Shown here: piece by piece, positions 39,637 to 49,241 of the stretch
How positions within the stretch are numbered: the stretch's first letter is position 1
How the letters are laid out: every line of letters begins with the position of its first letter
From: DATJBF01 sp035515475
GTDB lineage: Bacteria; Verrucomicrobiota; Verrucomicrobiia; Palsa-1439
DNA length: 64,000 nt
NCBI GenBank assembly: GCA_035515475.1
Contig: DATJBF010000049.1
Coordinates: 1-64,000, forward strand
Direction: 5' to 3'
Made by a program: the position numbers and the translations under genes
Notes under the pieces: model-generated
What the model was told of the DNA's origin: nothing
The model's input: the letters and a program-made list of their open reading frames with translations, nothing else
The model's database searches: none

Positions 39637-40900
39637 ACGGTTTCAATTCACTGGCCAACACCTTCGGAATCTGCGCGCGCAAGACCACGTTCCCATTCTC
39701 GATTTCGCGCGCCGTTACGTAACCGCTCCGGTACACCAACGCAATCGTCTTTGCCCGGTCGTGGGGAATCGACAGCGTCACGTCCACGCGGCGTTCCTTG
39801 AGCTGGTTGGCCACCTCGTCCAACAAGGCATCGAGGTGCCCGCCGTGCTTCGCCGAGATCGGGACCGCGTGGTCGAACTCGCGCTGGTATTTTTCCAACA
39901 CCGTCGCGTCCGGCTCCAACCGGTCGATCTTGTTCAGCGCGATCACGGTGGGTTTACCCCACGCATCGATTTCTTTCAACACAATCTCGACCGCCTCGAT
40001 CTGCTCGTGCGCCTGCGGATGGCTCACATCCACCACGTGCAGTAGCAGGTCGGCTTCGGCGACCTCTTCCAGCGTGGCTTTGAACGATTCGACCAGATGA
40101 TGGGGCAATTTGCGGAGGAACCCCACCGTGTCGGAAACCAGGATGTTCTGGTTGTTTGGCAACCGCAGCTTGCGCGTCGTCGGATCGAGCGTCGCGAACA
40201 ATTTGTCCTCGGCCAACACGTTGGCGCCCGTGAGCGCGTTCATCAGCGTGCTCTTGCCCGAGTTGGTGTAGCCGATGATCGATACCAGCGGCCAATGCAA
40301 CCGTTGCCGGCCGCTGCGTTCGACCCGCCGGTTCTTGCGCACCTCTTCCAGCGCGCGTTCGAGCCGGTGGATTTTTTCCTGCACCCGCCGGCGGTCGACT
40401 TCGAGTTGTTGTTCGCCAGGACCGCGCGTGCCGACGCCGCCGCGTTGCCGCGACAGGTGGGTCCACAATCCCGCCAGCCGCGGCAGCATGTAGTGGAGCT
40501 GGGCCAGTTCGACCTGGATCTTGCCTTCGCGGGTGTGGGCGCGCTGCGCGAAAATGTCGAGAATGAGTTCGGTGCGGTCGAGCACCTTGACGTTTTCGCC
40601 GAGGATGTCGCCGAGGTTGCGCCCTTGCGCGGGAGACAGATCGTCATCGAAGATCACCATGTTCGCTCCCGTGTCGCGGCAGCGGGCGGCGAGTTCTTCG
40701 GCTTTGCCGGAACCGACAAACGTCGGCGCGGCGGGGTTATCGCGTTTCTGGCTGAGGAGATCGACGACTTCGGCGCCGGCGGACACCGCCAGTTCGCGAA
40801 GTTCGTCGAGAGAATCTTTCACGGCCCATTTGTCGTGGCCGGGTCTCTCCAACCCAATGAGGAGCGCGCGTTCGCGGAGCGGCTCCTGCGTGTCGTACAT
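39605..40900 (-). CDS. hflX: ribosome-associated GTPase HflX
   Basis: 431 residues from the ATG at 40900; a TTG two codons earlier is less likely. An N-terminal HflX domain and linker (GGVGTRGPGEQQLEVDRR) precede a TRAFAC GTPase with G1 GYTNSGKST, G3 DTVGF and G4 NKID. HflX binds the 50S subunit and rescues stalled or split ribosomes under stress. The TAG stop is supplied by a TGTAGCC repeat end, giving a Pro-Leu-stop terminus. miaA lies 54 bases upstream on the same strand. Confidence 0.94.
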   Translation of the reverse strand: MYDTQEPLRERALLIGLERPGHDKWAVKDSLDELRELAVSAGAEVVDLLSQKRDNPAAPTFVGSGKAEELAARCRDTGANMVIFDDDLSPAQGRNLGDILGENVKVLDRTELILDIFAQRAHTREGKIQVELAQLHYMLPRLAGLWTHLSRQRGGVGTRGPGEQQLEVDRRRVQEKIHRLERALEEVRKNRRVERSGRQRLHWPLVSIIGYTNSGKSTLMNALTGANVLAEDKLFATLDPTTRKLRLPNNQNILVSDTVGFLRKLPHHLVESFKATLEEVAEADLLLHVVDVSHPQAHEQIEAVEIVLKEIDAWGKPTVIALNKIDRLEPDATVLEKYQREFDHAVPISAKHGGHLDALLDEVANQLKERRVDVTLSIPHDRAKTIALVYRSGYVTAREIENGNVVLRAQIPKVLASELKPYVVDEDSQPL

Positions 40901-40928
40901 CTTCAACTTATCGAATTGTTCTCCTCGG

Positions 40929-40958
40929 TTGCAGCGGCGGTCTGCGACCGCCGCTACA
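40929..40958. repeat. GC-rich palindrome between miaA and hflX
   Basis: GCGGCGGTC-TGC-GACCGCCGC, a perfect 9-base stem with TGTAGC at its edge on the - strand. It contains the miaA TAG and could act as an intercistronic hairpin. Confidence 0.65.
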
Positions 40959-41928
40959 GGTTCTTGAGAATGCGCTGGGCTGTTTCCGCTGGTGATTCAT
41001 CTCGCCCGATCTCGACCCACTGTAAATCAGGCTCGCGCCGAAACCAAGTCAATTGTCGCTTCGCCAGTTGCCGGGTCCGCGTTTTGATGAGCGCGACCGC
41101 CTCGTCCAGGGGCAATTCGCCACGCGCATGGGCCACGAGTTCGCGGTAACCCGCCGCCTGCATCGCTGTCGGGTTCTTTTCCAATCCCCGCGCCAGCAGC
41201 CGTTTCACTTCGGCCACCCATCCCGCCGCGATCTGTTCCTCGATCCGACGCTCGATCCGGGCGTGCAGGTCAGCCCGTTCACGGGTCAGGCAGAAACAAA
41301 CCTCCTCACCTTGATCCTCTCTCCCAGACGACGGGGGAGAGGAGACTCCCCTCGCCCCGCTTGCGGGGAGAGGGTCAGGGTGAGGGGGGTTCCATTGTCT
41401 CTGCAATTCCGCCATCCCCTTCCCCGTCCCATAAAACACTTCCAGCGCGCGCACCAGCCGACGCGGGTTATGCCGGTCAACGCGGGAAGCCGTCAGCGGG
41501 TCGGCTTTCTCCAACTCCGCAAACAATTCGGCGGGGGTCATTTTCTCCAATCGGGCGCGCAATTTCGGATTGCGCGACGGCCCCTCGAACAGTCCGCGTC
41601 GCAACGCGCGCACGTACAGGCCGGTGCCGCCGCAGATGATGACTGGTGATTGGAGACTGGCGATCAGTGATTGGGCGAGCGTGACAAACCGTTTCAGGTC
41701 GAACGGCTCATCCACTTCGCATACATCAATCAAGTGGTGCGGGACTGCCTGGCACTCGTCCCTTGTCGGTTTCGCGGTGCCGATGTCCATCCCGCGGTAC
41801 ACCTGCATCGAATCAGCCGAGACGATCTCGGCTTTGAGCGACCGGGCCAACTCGATGGCCACAGCGCTCTTGCCAACCGCGGTCGGGCCGATGAGGAAGA
41901 ATACCTGTGTCACGGCTGCATCATACAC
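40954..41928 (-). CDS. miaA: tRNA dimethylallyltransferase with repeat insert
   Basis: 324 residues, GTG start. Adds the dimethylallyl group to A37 of tRNAs read by UNN codons. Walker A GPTAVGKS, the DSMQVYRGMDIGTAKP motif, VPHHLIDV, ICGGTGLYVRAL and NPRRLVRALE. Between the WNPP segment and the CFCLTRERADLHARIERRI segment there is a foreign stretch of about 30 residues (HPDPLPASGARG...SGREDQGEE) encoded by the CCCTCTCC repeat also present upstream of proS. The stop TAG lies in a palindrome. Confidence 0.93.
   Translation of the reverse strand: MYDAAVTQVFFLIGPTAVGKSAVAIELARSLKAEIVSADSMQVYRGMDIGTAKPTRDECQAVPHHLIDVCEVDEPFDLKRFVTLAQSLIASLQSPVIICGGTGLYVRALRRGLFEGPSRNPKLRARLEKMTPAELFAELEKADPLTASRVDRHNPRRLVRALEVFYGTGKGMAELQRQWNPPHPDPLPASGARGVSSPPSSGREDQGEEVCFCLTRERADLHARIERRIEEQIAAGWVAEVKRLLARGLEKNPTAMQAAGYRELVAHARGELPLDEAVALIKTRTRQLAKRQLTWFRREPDLQWVEIGRDESPAETAQRILKNL
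41304..41390. repeat. CCTCACC...GGGTCAGGGTGAGGG repeat inside miaA
   Basis: CTCTCTCCC and CTTGCGGGGAGAGGGTCAGGG ends around a GGGGGAGAGGAGACTCCCC palindrome; same family as 27572-27650. In frame in miaA. Confidence 0.72.
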
Positions 41929-42062
41929 TACGGGTCATCACGGACGAACCGGCAATCCACGCCCCGCGTGATCGCCACGAGGTGTTGACGGTCTCGCCGA
42001 CGGGTAGCCCGGGCCAGTCGATTGCGGTCGACAACCGCCGGGGTTTCTGTGAAAGTGGGCGC

Positions 42063-44969
42063 GTGAGCGTGAGGGGGTGGAGAAACGGTCTGGGGGTCGT
42101 ATCGATGGTGCTCTGGCTCGCACCAGTGACGTTCGGCTCCGTCATCCTCGTAACCAATGACTATCCGACCATTCAAGCGGCGATCGACGCCGCCAACCCG
42201 AACGATACGATTCAAGTACAAGCGGGCAGCTATGACGAGTTTCTGACCATTACCAAGCCGCTCAGCATCATCGGGTCCGGATCCACGAATTGCGTCGTTC
42301 ACCAGACCAATGACGTGTTGGTTACCATCACCTCCGCCGGCGCCGTCGAGTTGGCCGGCATGGAAATTTGTGGCGGCGAGCCGGCATTCGGGGGCGGTTT
42401 CTCGCCGTCAGTACCCGAAGGGATTGTCGCGTCCAACACCACCCTGACCCTCAACGGCGTCACGGTCAACCTGACGCGCAACATCGCCGTGACCGTCGTC
42501 GATGGCTCGCTCTATGCCACGAACGTGGCGCTTTACACGCGGAGCCTGCTGGAGCAATGGGACATCGGATTTCAGTTGAAGGGCTGTTTCGCGCGCATCT
42601 ACCAGTTGACCCAGCAAGCCGGCCAGATCGATCACACCGTCAACATCAACGATCTGCCGGCGAACTTTTCCGACGTGCACGTTGAGAATTCCACGATCCA
42701 AGCGTCGCACCTGGATTATGGTGAGTGTGTCCGGACATATGCGGAGAGTTCGGTGGTGATCAGCAACTGCGACTTCTATCGCGCGCCGGGCGGGGAGGCG
42801 GTCACGATCGGCAACCAGGCGGTCGGCGTGAATGCTTATTCGAACTCCGTCGTGATTGTCGGAAACGTGATTGACAATGTCCCGACGGGCATCCGGGTCT
42901 TCGGTTCGCTGCCCAACAGCAACGTCATCAAGATCGAGCACAATGTGATCTCCAACTGTGAGAGCAACGGCCTTCTCGAGGTCTCCATGTCGTACGAGGG
43001 AATCGACCTGGGCGGCGGTGTGGCCCAGTCGGCTGGACAGAACGTGTTCTCGAATCCCAATGCGCGCGACGTGGAATTGAGTGGCTCGGCCGGCAACATC
43101 CACGCCCTCTCCAATTGCTGGACGACCGCGAACCCCGACGACAGTATTATTGACCAACTCGATTCCGGCCTCCTGGGGCGGGTTACGTACAACCCGACGT
43201 ACTGCGCGCCCCTCGTCGTGAATTGTTCCCTGCTGCCCGCAATCGCCACCAACGTCGTCGGCCTGGCCGATACCGTTACCGCCACGGTGACAACCAACGG
43301 CAACCCCGTGGCCAGCGCATCCGTCGCGTTCAGCGTGATCAGCGGACCAAATGTGGGCCAAGGCACGAACGAAACGACCGACGCGGGCGGACACGTCAGC
43401 TTTCTCTACACCGGTGATGGGGGCATCGGCTCCGACACGATCCAAGCGATTGCGACGGTCGACGGTAACTCGTCCACCAGCACCGCCACCAAGGTGTGGA
43501 TCGGCGTGTCTCCCCAAATCACCTGTCCGGCCGATATCGTCACCAACACGGCGCTCGGCACTTGCGCCCGGACCCTTTCCTATGACGCGAGCGCCGTGGG
43601 TACTCCGACGCCCGTCATCACGTATGAACCGCCCAGCGGCACCAGTTTCGCTCCGGGCGTTGCCACCGTGACTGCCACCGCCTCCAACACCTACGGCACG
43701 GCCCAATGCTCGTTCACCGTCACGGTCAGCGACAACGAACCGCCGAAAATCAGCTGCGTCGGCGATGTTGCGACCAACATCCCCTTCGGCCAGACCCAGG
43801 TGAACGTCGCGTTCGGCGCGCCGACCGCCAGCGACAACTGCGGTGCCGTCACCAACTACTGCTCCCCAGCTTCCGGCTCCGCCTTCGCACTCGGCACCAA
43901 TACTGTTACCTGCACTGCCGTCGACGGCGCCAGCAATACCAACGTCTGTACCTTCCATGTCATCGTGCTCGGCTTGCCCAACCAGCCACCCGTCGCCCAG
44001 TGCAGCAACATCACCGTGAGTGCCGATGTCAACTGCCAGGCGAACGTTTCGCCACTTGAGGTGGATGCCGGTTCGTTCGACAATGACGGCACCATTACCA
44101 GCCGATCGCTGAATCCCGCCGGGCCCTACACCGAGGGCAGAAACGACGTCACCCTGACCGTCTTCGACGACCAAGGCGCCTCCAATACCTGCAACGCGCA
44201 GATCATCGTCGCCGACACCACCCCTCCCGCCATCGGACCGTGTAACGACATCGTTACCAACGTGCCAGCCGATGTCACCAACGCCGTTGTCAACTTCGAC
44301 GCGCCCGCCACCAGCGACAATTGCAGCGTGGCCAGCGTCAGCAGCGTCCCGGCCAGTGGCTCGACCTTCTTTCTCGGCACCAATACGGTCGTATCCACCG
44401 TGACCGATACTTCGGGCAACACGAACGCGTGCACCTTCCGCGTCATCGTGCAGCAACCGGCTCCGTCGCCCGACGACCTGGCCGTCCTGAGCGTCAAGCC
44501 GCCCAAGAAAATCAGCCTCAGCACCAAGAAGCCCAGCCAGACCAAGCCCGTCAGAATAGCGATTCGGAACGTCGGATCCCAGACCGTAACCATCGATACC
44601 ATCGGAGAACTCACGAACCTGGTCGCGTTGACCGTCCAATCGCTCGGCACCTGCCCCTCGCCCGTTCCGCAAATCGTCGTGCCGAAGACGAACTTCCCGC
44701 TCAAGCTCGCGCCGAAGAAGAGACTCACGGTCGTCTACAAGGTCACATTCGACTGCGTCAACGATCCCGCCCGCGGTGTCGGGCACGAAGACTTCCGCTA
44801 TACGGTTACGCTCGACCACGCCGCGCTGGATGGCCGAGCCGACGCCAATCCCACCAACGACCATTGCCCGCGCGGCCCCAGCGGCAGCGACAAAGGTTGC
44901 GGAGCCAAAGATCCCGTGACCAAACAACTGGGAGCCGACGTCTTCACCGAGGTCGTCCAGAAGCCGTAG
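42063..44969 (+). CDS. secreted parallel beta-helix protein with Ig and HYR domains (paralogue 1)
   Basis: 968 residues from the GTG at 42063. Signal peptide (VVSMVLWLAPVTFG), then a right-handed beta-helix (VTNDYPTIQAAIDAANPNDTIQVQAG to about residue 360), a Big_1/invasin-like Ig domain (VSVRAT-type TVTATVTTNGNPVASASVAFSVISG), and at least three HYR-type modules with the CTFHVIV and FALGTNTVTCTA signatures. A C-terminal domain (from about residue 800, DLAVLSVKPPKKISLS) is shared with the next gene and has no known name. The frame opens upstream inside miaA; the GTG was chosen because the signal follows it. Likely cell-surface; no catalytic residues claimed. Confidence 0.8.
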   Translation: MSVRGWRNGLGVVSMVLWLAPVTFGSVILVTNDYPTIQAAIDAANPNDTIQVQAGSYDEFLTITKPLSIIGSGSTNCVVHQTNDVLVTITSAGAVELAGMEICGGEPAFGGGFSPSVPEGIVASNTTLTLNGVTVNLTRNIAVTVVDGSLYATNVALYTRSLLEQWDIGFQLKGCFARIYQLTQQAGQIDHTVNINDLPANFSDVHVENSTIQASHLDYGECVRTYAESSVVISNCDFYRAPGGEAVTIGNQAVGVNAYSNSVVIVGNVIDNVPTGIRVFGSLPNSNVIKIEHNVISNCESNGLLEVSMSYEGIDLGGGVAQSAGQNVFSNPNARDVELSGSAGNIHALSNCWTTANPDDSIIDQLDSGLLGRVTYNPTYCAPLVVNCSLLPAIATNVVGLADTVTATVTTNGNPVASASVAFSVISGPNVGQGTNETTDAGGHVSFLYTGDGGIGSDTIQAIATVDGNSSTSTATKVWIGVSPQITCPADIVTNTALGTCARTLSYDASAVGTPTPVITYEPPSGTSFAPGVATVTATASNTYGTAQCSFTVTVSDNEPPKISCVGDVATNIPFGQTQVNVAFGAPTASDNCGAVTNYCSPASGSAFALGTNTVTCTAVDGASNTNVCTFHVIVLGLPNQPPVAQCSNITVSADVNCQANVSPLEVDAGSFDNDGTITSRSLNPAGPYTEGRNDVTLTVFDDQGASNTCNAQIIVADTTPPAIGPCNDIVTNVPADVTNAVVNFDAPATSDNCSVASVSSVPASGSTFFLGTNTVVSTVTDTSGNTNACTFRVIVQQPAPSPDDLAVLSVKPPKKISLSTKKPSQTKPVRIAIRNVGSQTVTIDTIGELTNLVALTVQSLGTCPSPVPQIVVPKTNFPLKLAPKKRLTVVYKVTFDCVNDPARGVGHEDFRYTVTLDHAALDGRADANPTNDHCPRGPSGSDKGCGAKDPVTKQLGADVFTEVVQKP

Positions 44970-45083
44970 CGGTCCCGGAAACGCAAGCGAGTCGAGATCG
45001 TTCCGATCGAGCGGGTGATGCAGGTCCGCGCGGCCAGCGAATTGTGGTCGACAAATGGGGCGGCTTCGGAGAGAGTCGCCCCT

Positions 45084-47627
45084 GTGAGCGCAAGGAGGTG
45101 GAGAGGTGCTCCACGTTGTGCAGTGGCCGCGTTGGGATTGTGCTTGGCGCCCGCGGCGTTCGGCGCCGTCATCCTGGTGACCAATGATTACCCGACCATC
45201 CAGGCGGCGATCGACGCCGCCAGTCCCAACGACACGATCCAGGTGCAGCCGGGCATCTACCGGGAGTACCTGAACATCCTCAAACCGGTGCGGATCATCG
45301 GCTCCGGATCGGCAACTTGCTTCGTCCACCATACCAATGACCCGCTCGTTCTGGTCAACTCCCCGGGCGTCGTCGAGTTGGCGGGAATGGACATCAGCGG
45401 CGGTTCGTCCGTTACGGGTGACCTCTTTTCGGCGTCTCAGGTGATCGCTGGAATCCACTCGACGACGCAGGTCCAGCCACTGGGGCTCTGGCCGGGATAT
45501 GTGGCGCATGGGATCGTCGCGTCCAACACGATCGTGGTCCTCAACGACGTGTCACTCAACACGATCGCCAATTATATGGTGACGGTCATCGACGGCACGC
45601 TGTACGCCACCAACATGGCACTCGATACCCGGGCCAGCCTCTATAGCGGGCAATGCGACCTCGGGTTGGCGTTGGACGGCTGCGTGGCCCGCATCTTCCA
45701 CCTGACCCAGCAGAGCGGCCACATCGATCATACCATCAACATCGACACCGGCTATTACCCGTACCTGTCGAACGATGTCCAAGTGGACAGCTCGATGATC
45801 CGCGCGTCCCGATTGAGTTGGGGGGAGTGCATTCGGCTCTACAATGGGACCACCATCGTGATCACCAATTGCGACTTCTATCGCGTGCCCGGCGGTGACT
45901 CACCGATCGCCATGGGAAACCAGGCGGTCGGCGTCAACGGGTACTCCAACACCGTGACGATCTGCGGGAATCTGTTTGGCGGAATGCCGACCGGCCTCCG
46001 GGTCCATGGCACGGCCGACGACAGCAACCGCGTCAAAATCGAGCACAATGAATTCGTCAACTGCGACAGCAACGCCGTTCTGGTCGACGACATGCCGTAC
46101 GAAGAAATCGATCTCGGCGGCGGCCCGTTCCAGTCGGCGGGCCAGAACTACTTTCACAATCCCGGCGCGTCCGATGTGGAATTGGAGCAGCCAAGCGGTC
46201 CGGCGCCGTTCACCGATATCCACGCCGCATCCAACTGCTGGACAACCGCCAACCCCGACGACAGCATCTGGGACAAGCTCGATTCACCATCCCTCGGCCG
46301 GGTCCTTTCCGATCCGGCATATTGTGAGGACATCCCTCTCTGCGCGTTGGATCCCGAGCTGGCCACCAACACCGTCGGCACCGCCCGCACGGTTACCGCC
46401 ACTGTCGCCGTCAACGGTCTGCCCGCGGCCGGCGTGGCCGTGAGTTTCAGCGTCTCGGGTACCCAAGCCATCAGTCCCACGAACGTGGTCACCGATGGCG
46501 ATGGCCAAGCCAGCTTCACCTACACGGGTAGCGACATCGGGACAGACACCGTTCTTGCCGTAGGCAACATCGGCGTGTACCGGTTCGGTCGCCAAGCCAC
46601 CATGGTGTGGCTCGGCGTCGCCCCGGAAATCGCCTGCCCGGGGGACATCGTCACCAACACTGCCGGCGGCTGCACGCCCCTGGTCGACTGCACCGTGACC
46701 CGCAGTGGCACGCCCACGCCTGCCTTTAGGTGCAACATTGGCAACATCAGCAACGTCGACCTCTCCGCTCCGTATCCATTTCCGGCGGGCACCTGGACCG
46801 TGAATTGCCTCGCCTCCAACAATTACGGCACCGCCACGTGTTCGTTCAACGTCACCGTCAAGATCAGCCCGCCGCCGTGGATCGTGTGTCCCGGCGACAT
46901 CGTGACCAATCTCCCCATCGGTCAGACCCAAGCCGACATTACCTTCGGGGCGCCCACAGCCGGCGCCTATTGCGACGGCACCGTTACTGCCAGTTGTGCG
47001 GCTTCGTCCGGCAGCACCTTCCCACTCGGCACGAACACCGTTACCTGTATGGCGATTGATTCTACTTCCAACACCAACACCTGCACCTTCAACGTGATCG
47101 TCCTCGGATCGCTGGCGACGCCACACGACCTGACCGTCCTGAGCGTCAAACCACCGAAGAGAATCCACCTCAGCACCACCAAGCCGAGCCAGACCAAGCC
47201 TGTCAAAGTCGTGCTCCAGAATCTTGGACCACAGGCCGAAACCATCGACACCATCGAAGAACTCAGGGGTTTGGTAACCTTGGCCGTCGAGTCCCTCGGC
47301 ACCTGTGCGTCGCCCACTCCGCAAATCGTCGTGCCCAGAAGGGGCTTCCCACTCGTGCTTGCACCGAAGAAAAAACTCACCGTCGTCTACAACGTTACGT
47401 TCGACTGCGCCAGCGATCCCACCCGCGGCGCCGGGCACGCGGACTTCCGCTACACCGTCACGCTCAACCACGCCGCACTCGACGGCAACGCTGACACGCA
47501 AATGTCCAACGACGTCTGTCCGCGTCCGCCCAACCCGGCCATCCGTGACAAAGGTTGCGGGAGCAAGGACCCGGCGACCAAACACCTCGGAGCCGACGTC
47601 CTGACCGATGTTGTTGTGAAGCCGTAG
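45084..47627 (+). CDS. secreted parallel beta-helix protein with Ig and HYR domains (paralogue 2)
   Basis: 847 residues from the GTG at 45084, with a signal peptide (AVAALGLCLAPAAFG). Colinear with the preceding gene: same VILVTNDYPTIQAAIDAASPNDTIQVQ start, the same repeat NQAVGVNGYSNTV, an invasin-like Ig domain, then one HYR module fewer. It has the same C-terminal domain with the pattern TLNHAALDGNADTQMSNDVCPRPP. The 5' leaders are also alike (GTGAGCG...GTGGAGA), showing a tandem duplication. The conserved C-terminus points to a shared anchoring or sorting role (inference). Confidence 0.8.
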   Translation: MSARRWRGAPRCAVAALGLCLAPAAFGAVILVTNDYPTIQAAIDAASPNDTIQVQPGIYREYLNILKPVRIIGSGSATCFVHHTNDPLVLVNSPGVVELAGMDISGGSSVTGDLFSASQVIAGIHSTTQVQPLGLWPGYVAHGIVASNTIVVLNDVSLNTIANYMVTVIDGTLYATNMALDTRASLYSGQCDLGLALDGCVARIFHLTQQSGHIDHTINIDTGYYPYLSNDVQVDSSMIRASRLSWGECIRLYNGTTIVITNCDFYRVPGGDSPIAMGNQAVGVNGYSNTVTICGNLFGGMPTGLRVHGTADDSNRVKIEHNEFVNCDSNAVLVDDMPYEEIDLGGGPFQSAGQNYFHNPGASDVELEQPSGPAPFTDIHAASNCWTTANPDDSIWDKLDSPSLGRVLSDPAYCEDIPLCALDPELATNTVGTARTVTATVAVNGLPAAGVAVSFSVSGTQAISPTNVVTDGDGQASFTYTGSDIGTDTVLAVGNIGVYRFGRQATMVWLGVAPEIACPGDIVTNTAGGCTPLVDCTVTRSGTPTPAFRCNIGNISNVDLSAPYPFPAGTWTVNCLASNNYGTATCSFNVTVKISPPPWIVCPGDIVTNLPIGQTQADITFGAPTAGAYCDGTVTASCAASSGSTFPLGTNTVTCMAIDSTSNTNTCTFNVIVLGSLATPHDLTVLSVKPPKRIHLSTTKPSQTKPVKVVLQNLGPQAETIDTIEELRGLVTLAVESLGTCASPTPQIVVPRRGFPLVLAPKKKLTVVYNVTFDCASDPTRGAGHADFRYTVTLNHAALDGNADTQMSNDVCPRPPNPAIRDKGCGSKDPATKHLGADVLTDVVVKP

Positions 47628-47663
47628 CCATCCCCGAACCAAGATGGTAAGCTCGTCGACGTC

Positions 47664-47942
47664 ATGGAGGTCGAACGCACCACCTTCCTCGTGCGCGTGC
47701 AGCCGCGCGCGAAACGGAACGCCGTCCAACCCGCGGCGGGCGGCGGCCTCAAAGTGTACGTCACCGCTCCACCCGAAGACGGCCGCGCCAACGAGGCGGT
47801 CGTCGAGGTGCTCGCCGAGTGGCTCGGGGTAAAGCGCCGACAGGTGGAGATCGTGAGCGGCGAGACCAACCGTAACAAGGTCGTGCGGGTCACGGGGGTG
47901 TCGTCCGCACAACTCGAAGCCGCCTTACATCAGCGGCGCTGA
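47664..47942 (+). CDS. DUF167 (YggU) family protein
   Basis: 92 residues with the family pattern FLVRVQPRAKRNAV, LKVYVTAPPEDGRANEAVVEVLAEWLGV and VEIVSGETNRNKVVRV. Small alpha/beta protein of unknown function, widespread in bacteria and archaea. Its last 13 bases overlap convergently with the ThiF/MoeB-type gene. Confidence 0.92.
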   Translation: MEVERTTFLVRVQPRAKRNAVQPAAGGGLKVYVTAPPEDGRANEAVVEVLAEWLGVKRRQVEIVSGETNRNKVVRVTGVSSAQLEAALHQRR

Positions 47943-48667
47943 GAACAGGTCGGGCAGTTCGGGTCGCGGCGCACCTTGAGCACGCGGACATCGCCGTCGG
48001 CACCGCTCCACAACATGAGTCGACCTTTGAGGTTGCGACCGACGCCGGTCAGGTATTTCAAGGCCTCCATCGCTTCCATCACGCCGATGACGCCCGGGGT
48101 CGCGCCGAGCACGGGGAACACCTCTTTCGGTGGCGACTCGGGAAAGATGCAGCGCAGACACGGCGTTTCCGGCGACTGGACGAACGTGAGGCGGCCTTCC
48201 AATCCCCAGATGCTGCCGTGAACGAGCGGGATCTGCTTGCGTATCGCGCACTCGTTCAGCAGATAGCGCGTCGGGAAATTGTCCATGCAATCCACAATCA
48301 CTTTCGCGTCGCCCACCAGCGCGTCGACGTTCGCCGCCTCGATTCTTTCCGTGACGGCCGTCACACGAATCGACGGGTTCAGGCGTTCGAGCGTGGCTTT
48401 CCCGGAGATGGCCTTGTTGGTGCCGATGCGCGAATCGTCGTGGAGGATCTGGCGGTTGAGGTTGACGAGTTCGGGCGCGTCGAAATCGCAAAGCTTGATG
48501 TGGCCCACGCCGGCGACTGCGAGGTAAATGGACGCAGGGGAACCGAGTCCGCCCGCGCCGGCGACAAAGACCGTGGAGTTTTTCAGTTTGACTTGGGCCG
48601 CCTCACCCCAGCCGTCAATCAGCATCTGGCGGCTGTAGCGTTTTCGGTCGTCGTCGGACAAATGCAT
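47930..48667 (-). CDS. ThiF/MoeB-family adenylyltransferase
   Basis: 245 residues. E1-like fold: N-terminal YSRQMLIDGWGEAAQ, the ATP-binding GAGGLGS loop, the RQILHDDSRIG arginine/asparagine region, DCMDNFPTRYLLNECAI, and the C-terminal CLRC and CPTC pairs that bind zinc. It adenylates the C-terminal Gly of a sulfur-carrier (MoaD or ThiS type). There is no rhodanese domain. Which carrier is used cannot be told, as no carrier gene is adjacent. The ATG at 48667 fits the family. Confidence 0.9.
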   Translation of the reverse strand: MHLSDDDRKRYSRQMLIDGWGEAAQVKLKNSTVFVAGAGGLGSPASIYLAVAGVGHIKLCDFDAPELVNLNRQILHDDSRIGTNKAISGKATLERLNPSIRVTAVTERIEAANVDALVGDAKVIVDCMDNFPTRYLLNECAIRKQIPLVHGSIWGLEGRLTFVQSPETPCLRCIFPESPPKEVFPVLGATPGVIGVMEAMEALKYLTGVGRNLKGRLMLWSGADGDVRVLKVRRDPNCPTCSQRR

Positions 48668-48778
48668 CGAATCACCCCTCGCACAGCGAGGATTGGACAA
48701 ACGGGCTGAAACAAACGCCGCGAATGTACTGAACGGCCGGCCAGGGAACAATACAAAACCGGGCTTTCCGATTCTCTC

Positions 48779-49147
48779 TCAACCAGCCTTCCTCTTATGA
48801 ATCGTCACGGAATTGCCATCGGGATCGGACACGATGGCGAGGTGACAGACCGGTGTCTCCGTGGGGTCGACGACGAACTTGATGCCGTCCCGCCGGAGCC
48901 GGTTGATGGCCGCGTTGAAATCGTCGACCTCGAGCGCCGCGCAACCGCCGCCCGCCGACGGATTGAACCCCGGATACCCGAAGCCGATGCCGAGCGTGCC
49001 CGGCCCGATGTCATACTCGATCATGCCGGCCTTCTCGTTGCCGAACACGCGTGACGCCGTCAGACCCAAAGTGCCTTCGTAAAACCGGCGCGCCCGCTGG
49101 GAGTCGGTGACCGGATAGACCGTAAACGCGATTTCAATGACTCTCAT
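48779..49147 (-). CDS. VOC (glyoxalase/bleomycin resistance) family protein
   Basis: 122 residues from the ATG at 49147, with GGGGAGG just upstream. Two beta-alpha-beta-beta-beta repeats: IAFTVYPVTDSQRARRFYEGTLGLTA and CAALEVDDFNAAINRLRRDGIKFVVDPTETPVCHLAIVSDPDGN. Metal-binding Glu/His candidates are present, but the substrate cannot be told. Confidence 0.87.
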   Translation of the reverse strand: MRVIEIAFTVYPVTDSQRARRFYEGTLGLTASRVFGNEKAGMIEYDIGPGTLGIGFGYPGFNPSAGGGCAALEVDDFNAAINRLRRDGIKFVVDPTETPVCHLAIVSDPDGNSVTIHKRKAG

Positions 49148-49241
49148 ATTCCTCCCCGTGCAGTACTGGTGGCGCGAGCCCTGGTCGCCCCTGGCCGCCT
49201 TTGGCGCCGCCGGAGGCGGGTAAACGTCTCTCTCGCGGCGG

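Noticed and set aside
42408..45509. A 1033-codon open frame on the - strand
   Set aside because: It lies opposite both beta-helix genes, has no start signal, and its sequence is low in hydrophobic patterning and rich in Arg, Gly, Asp and Val, as expected for the antisense of Thr/Asn/Val-rich coding DNA.
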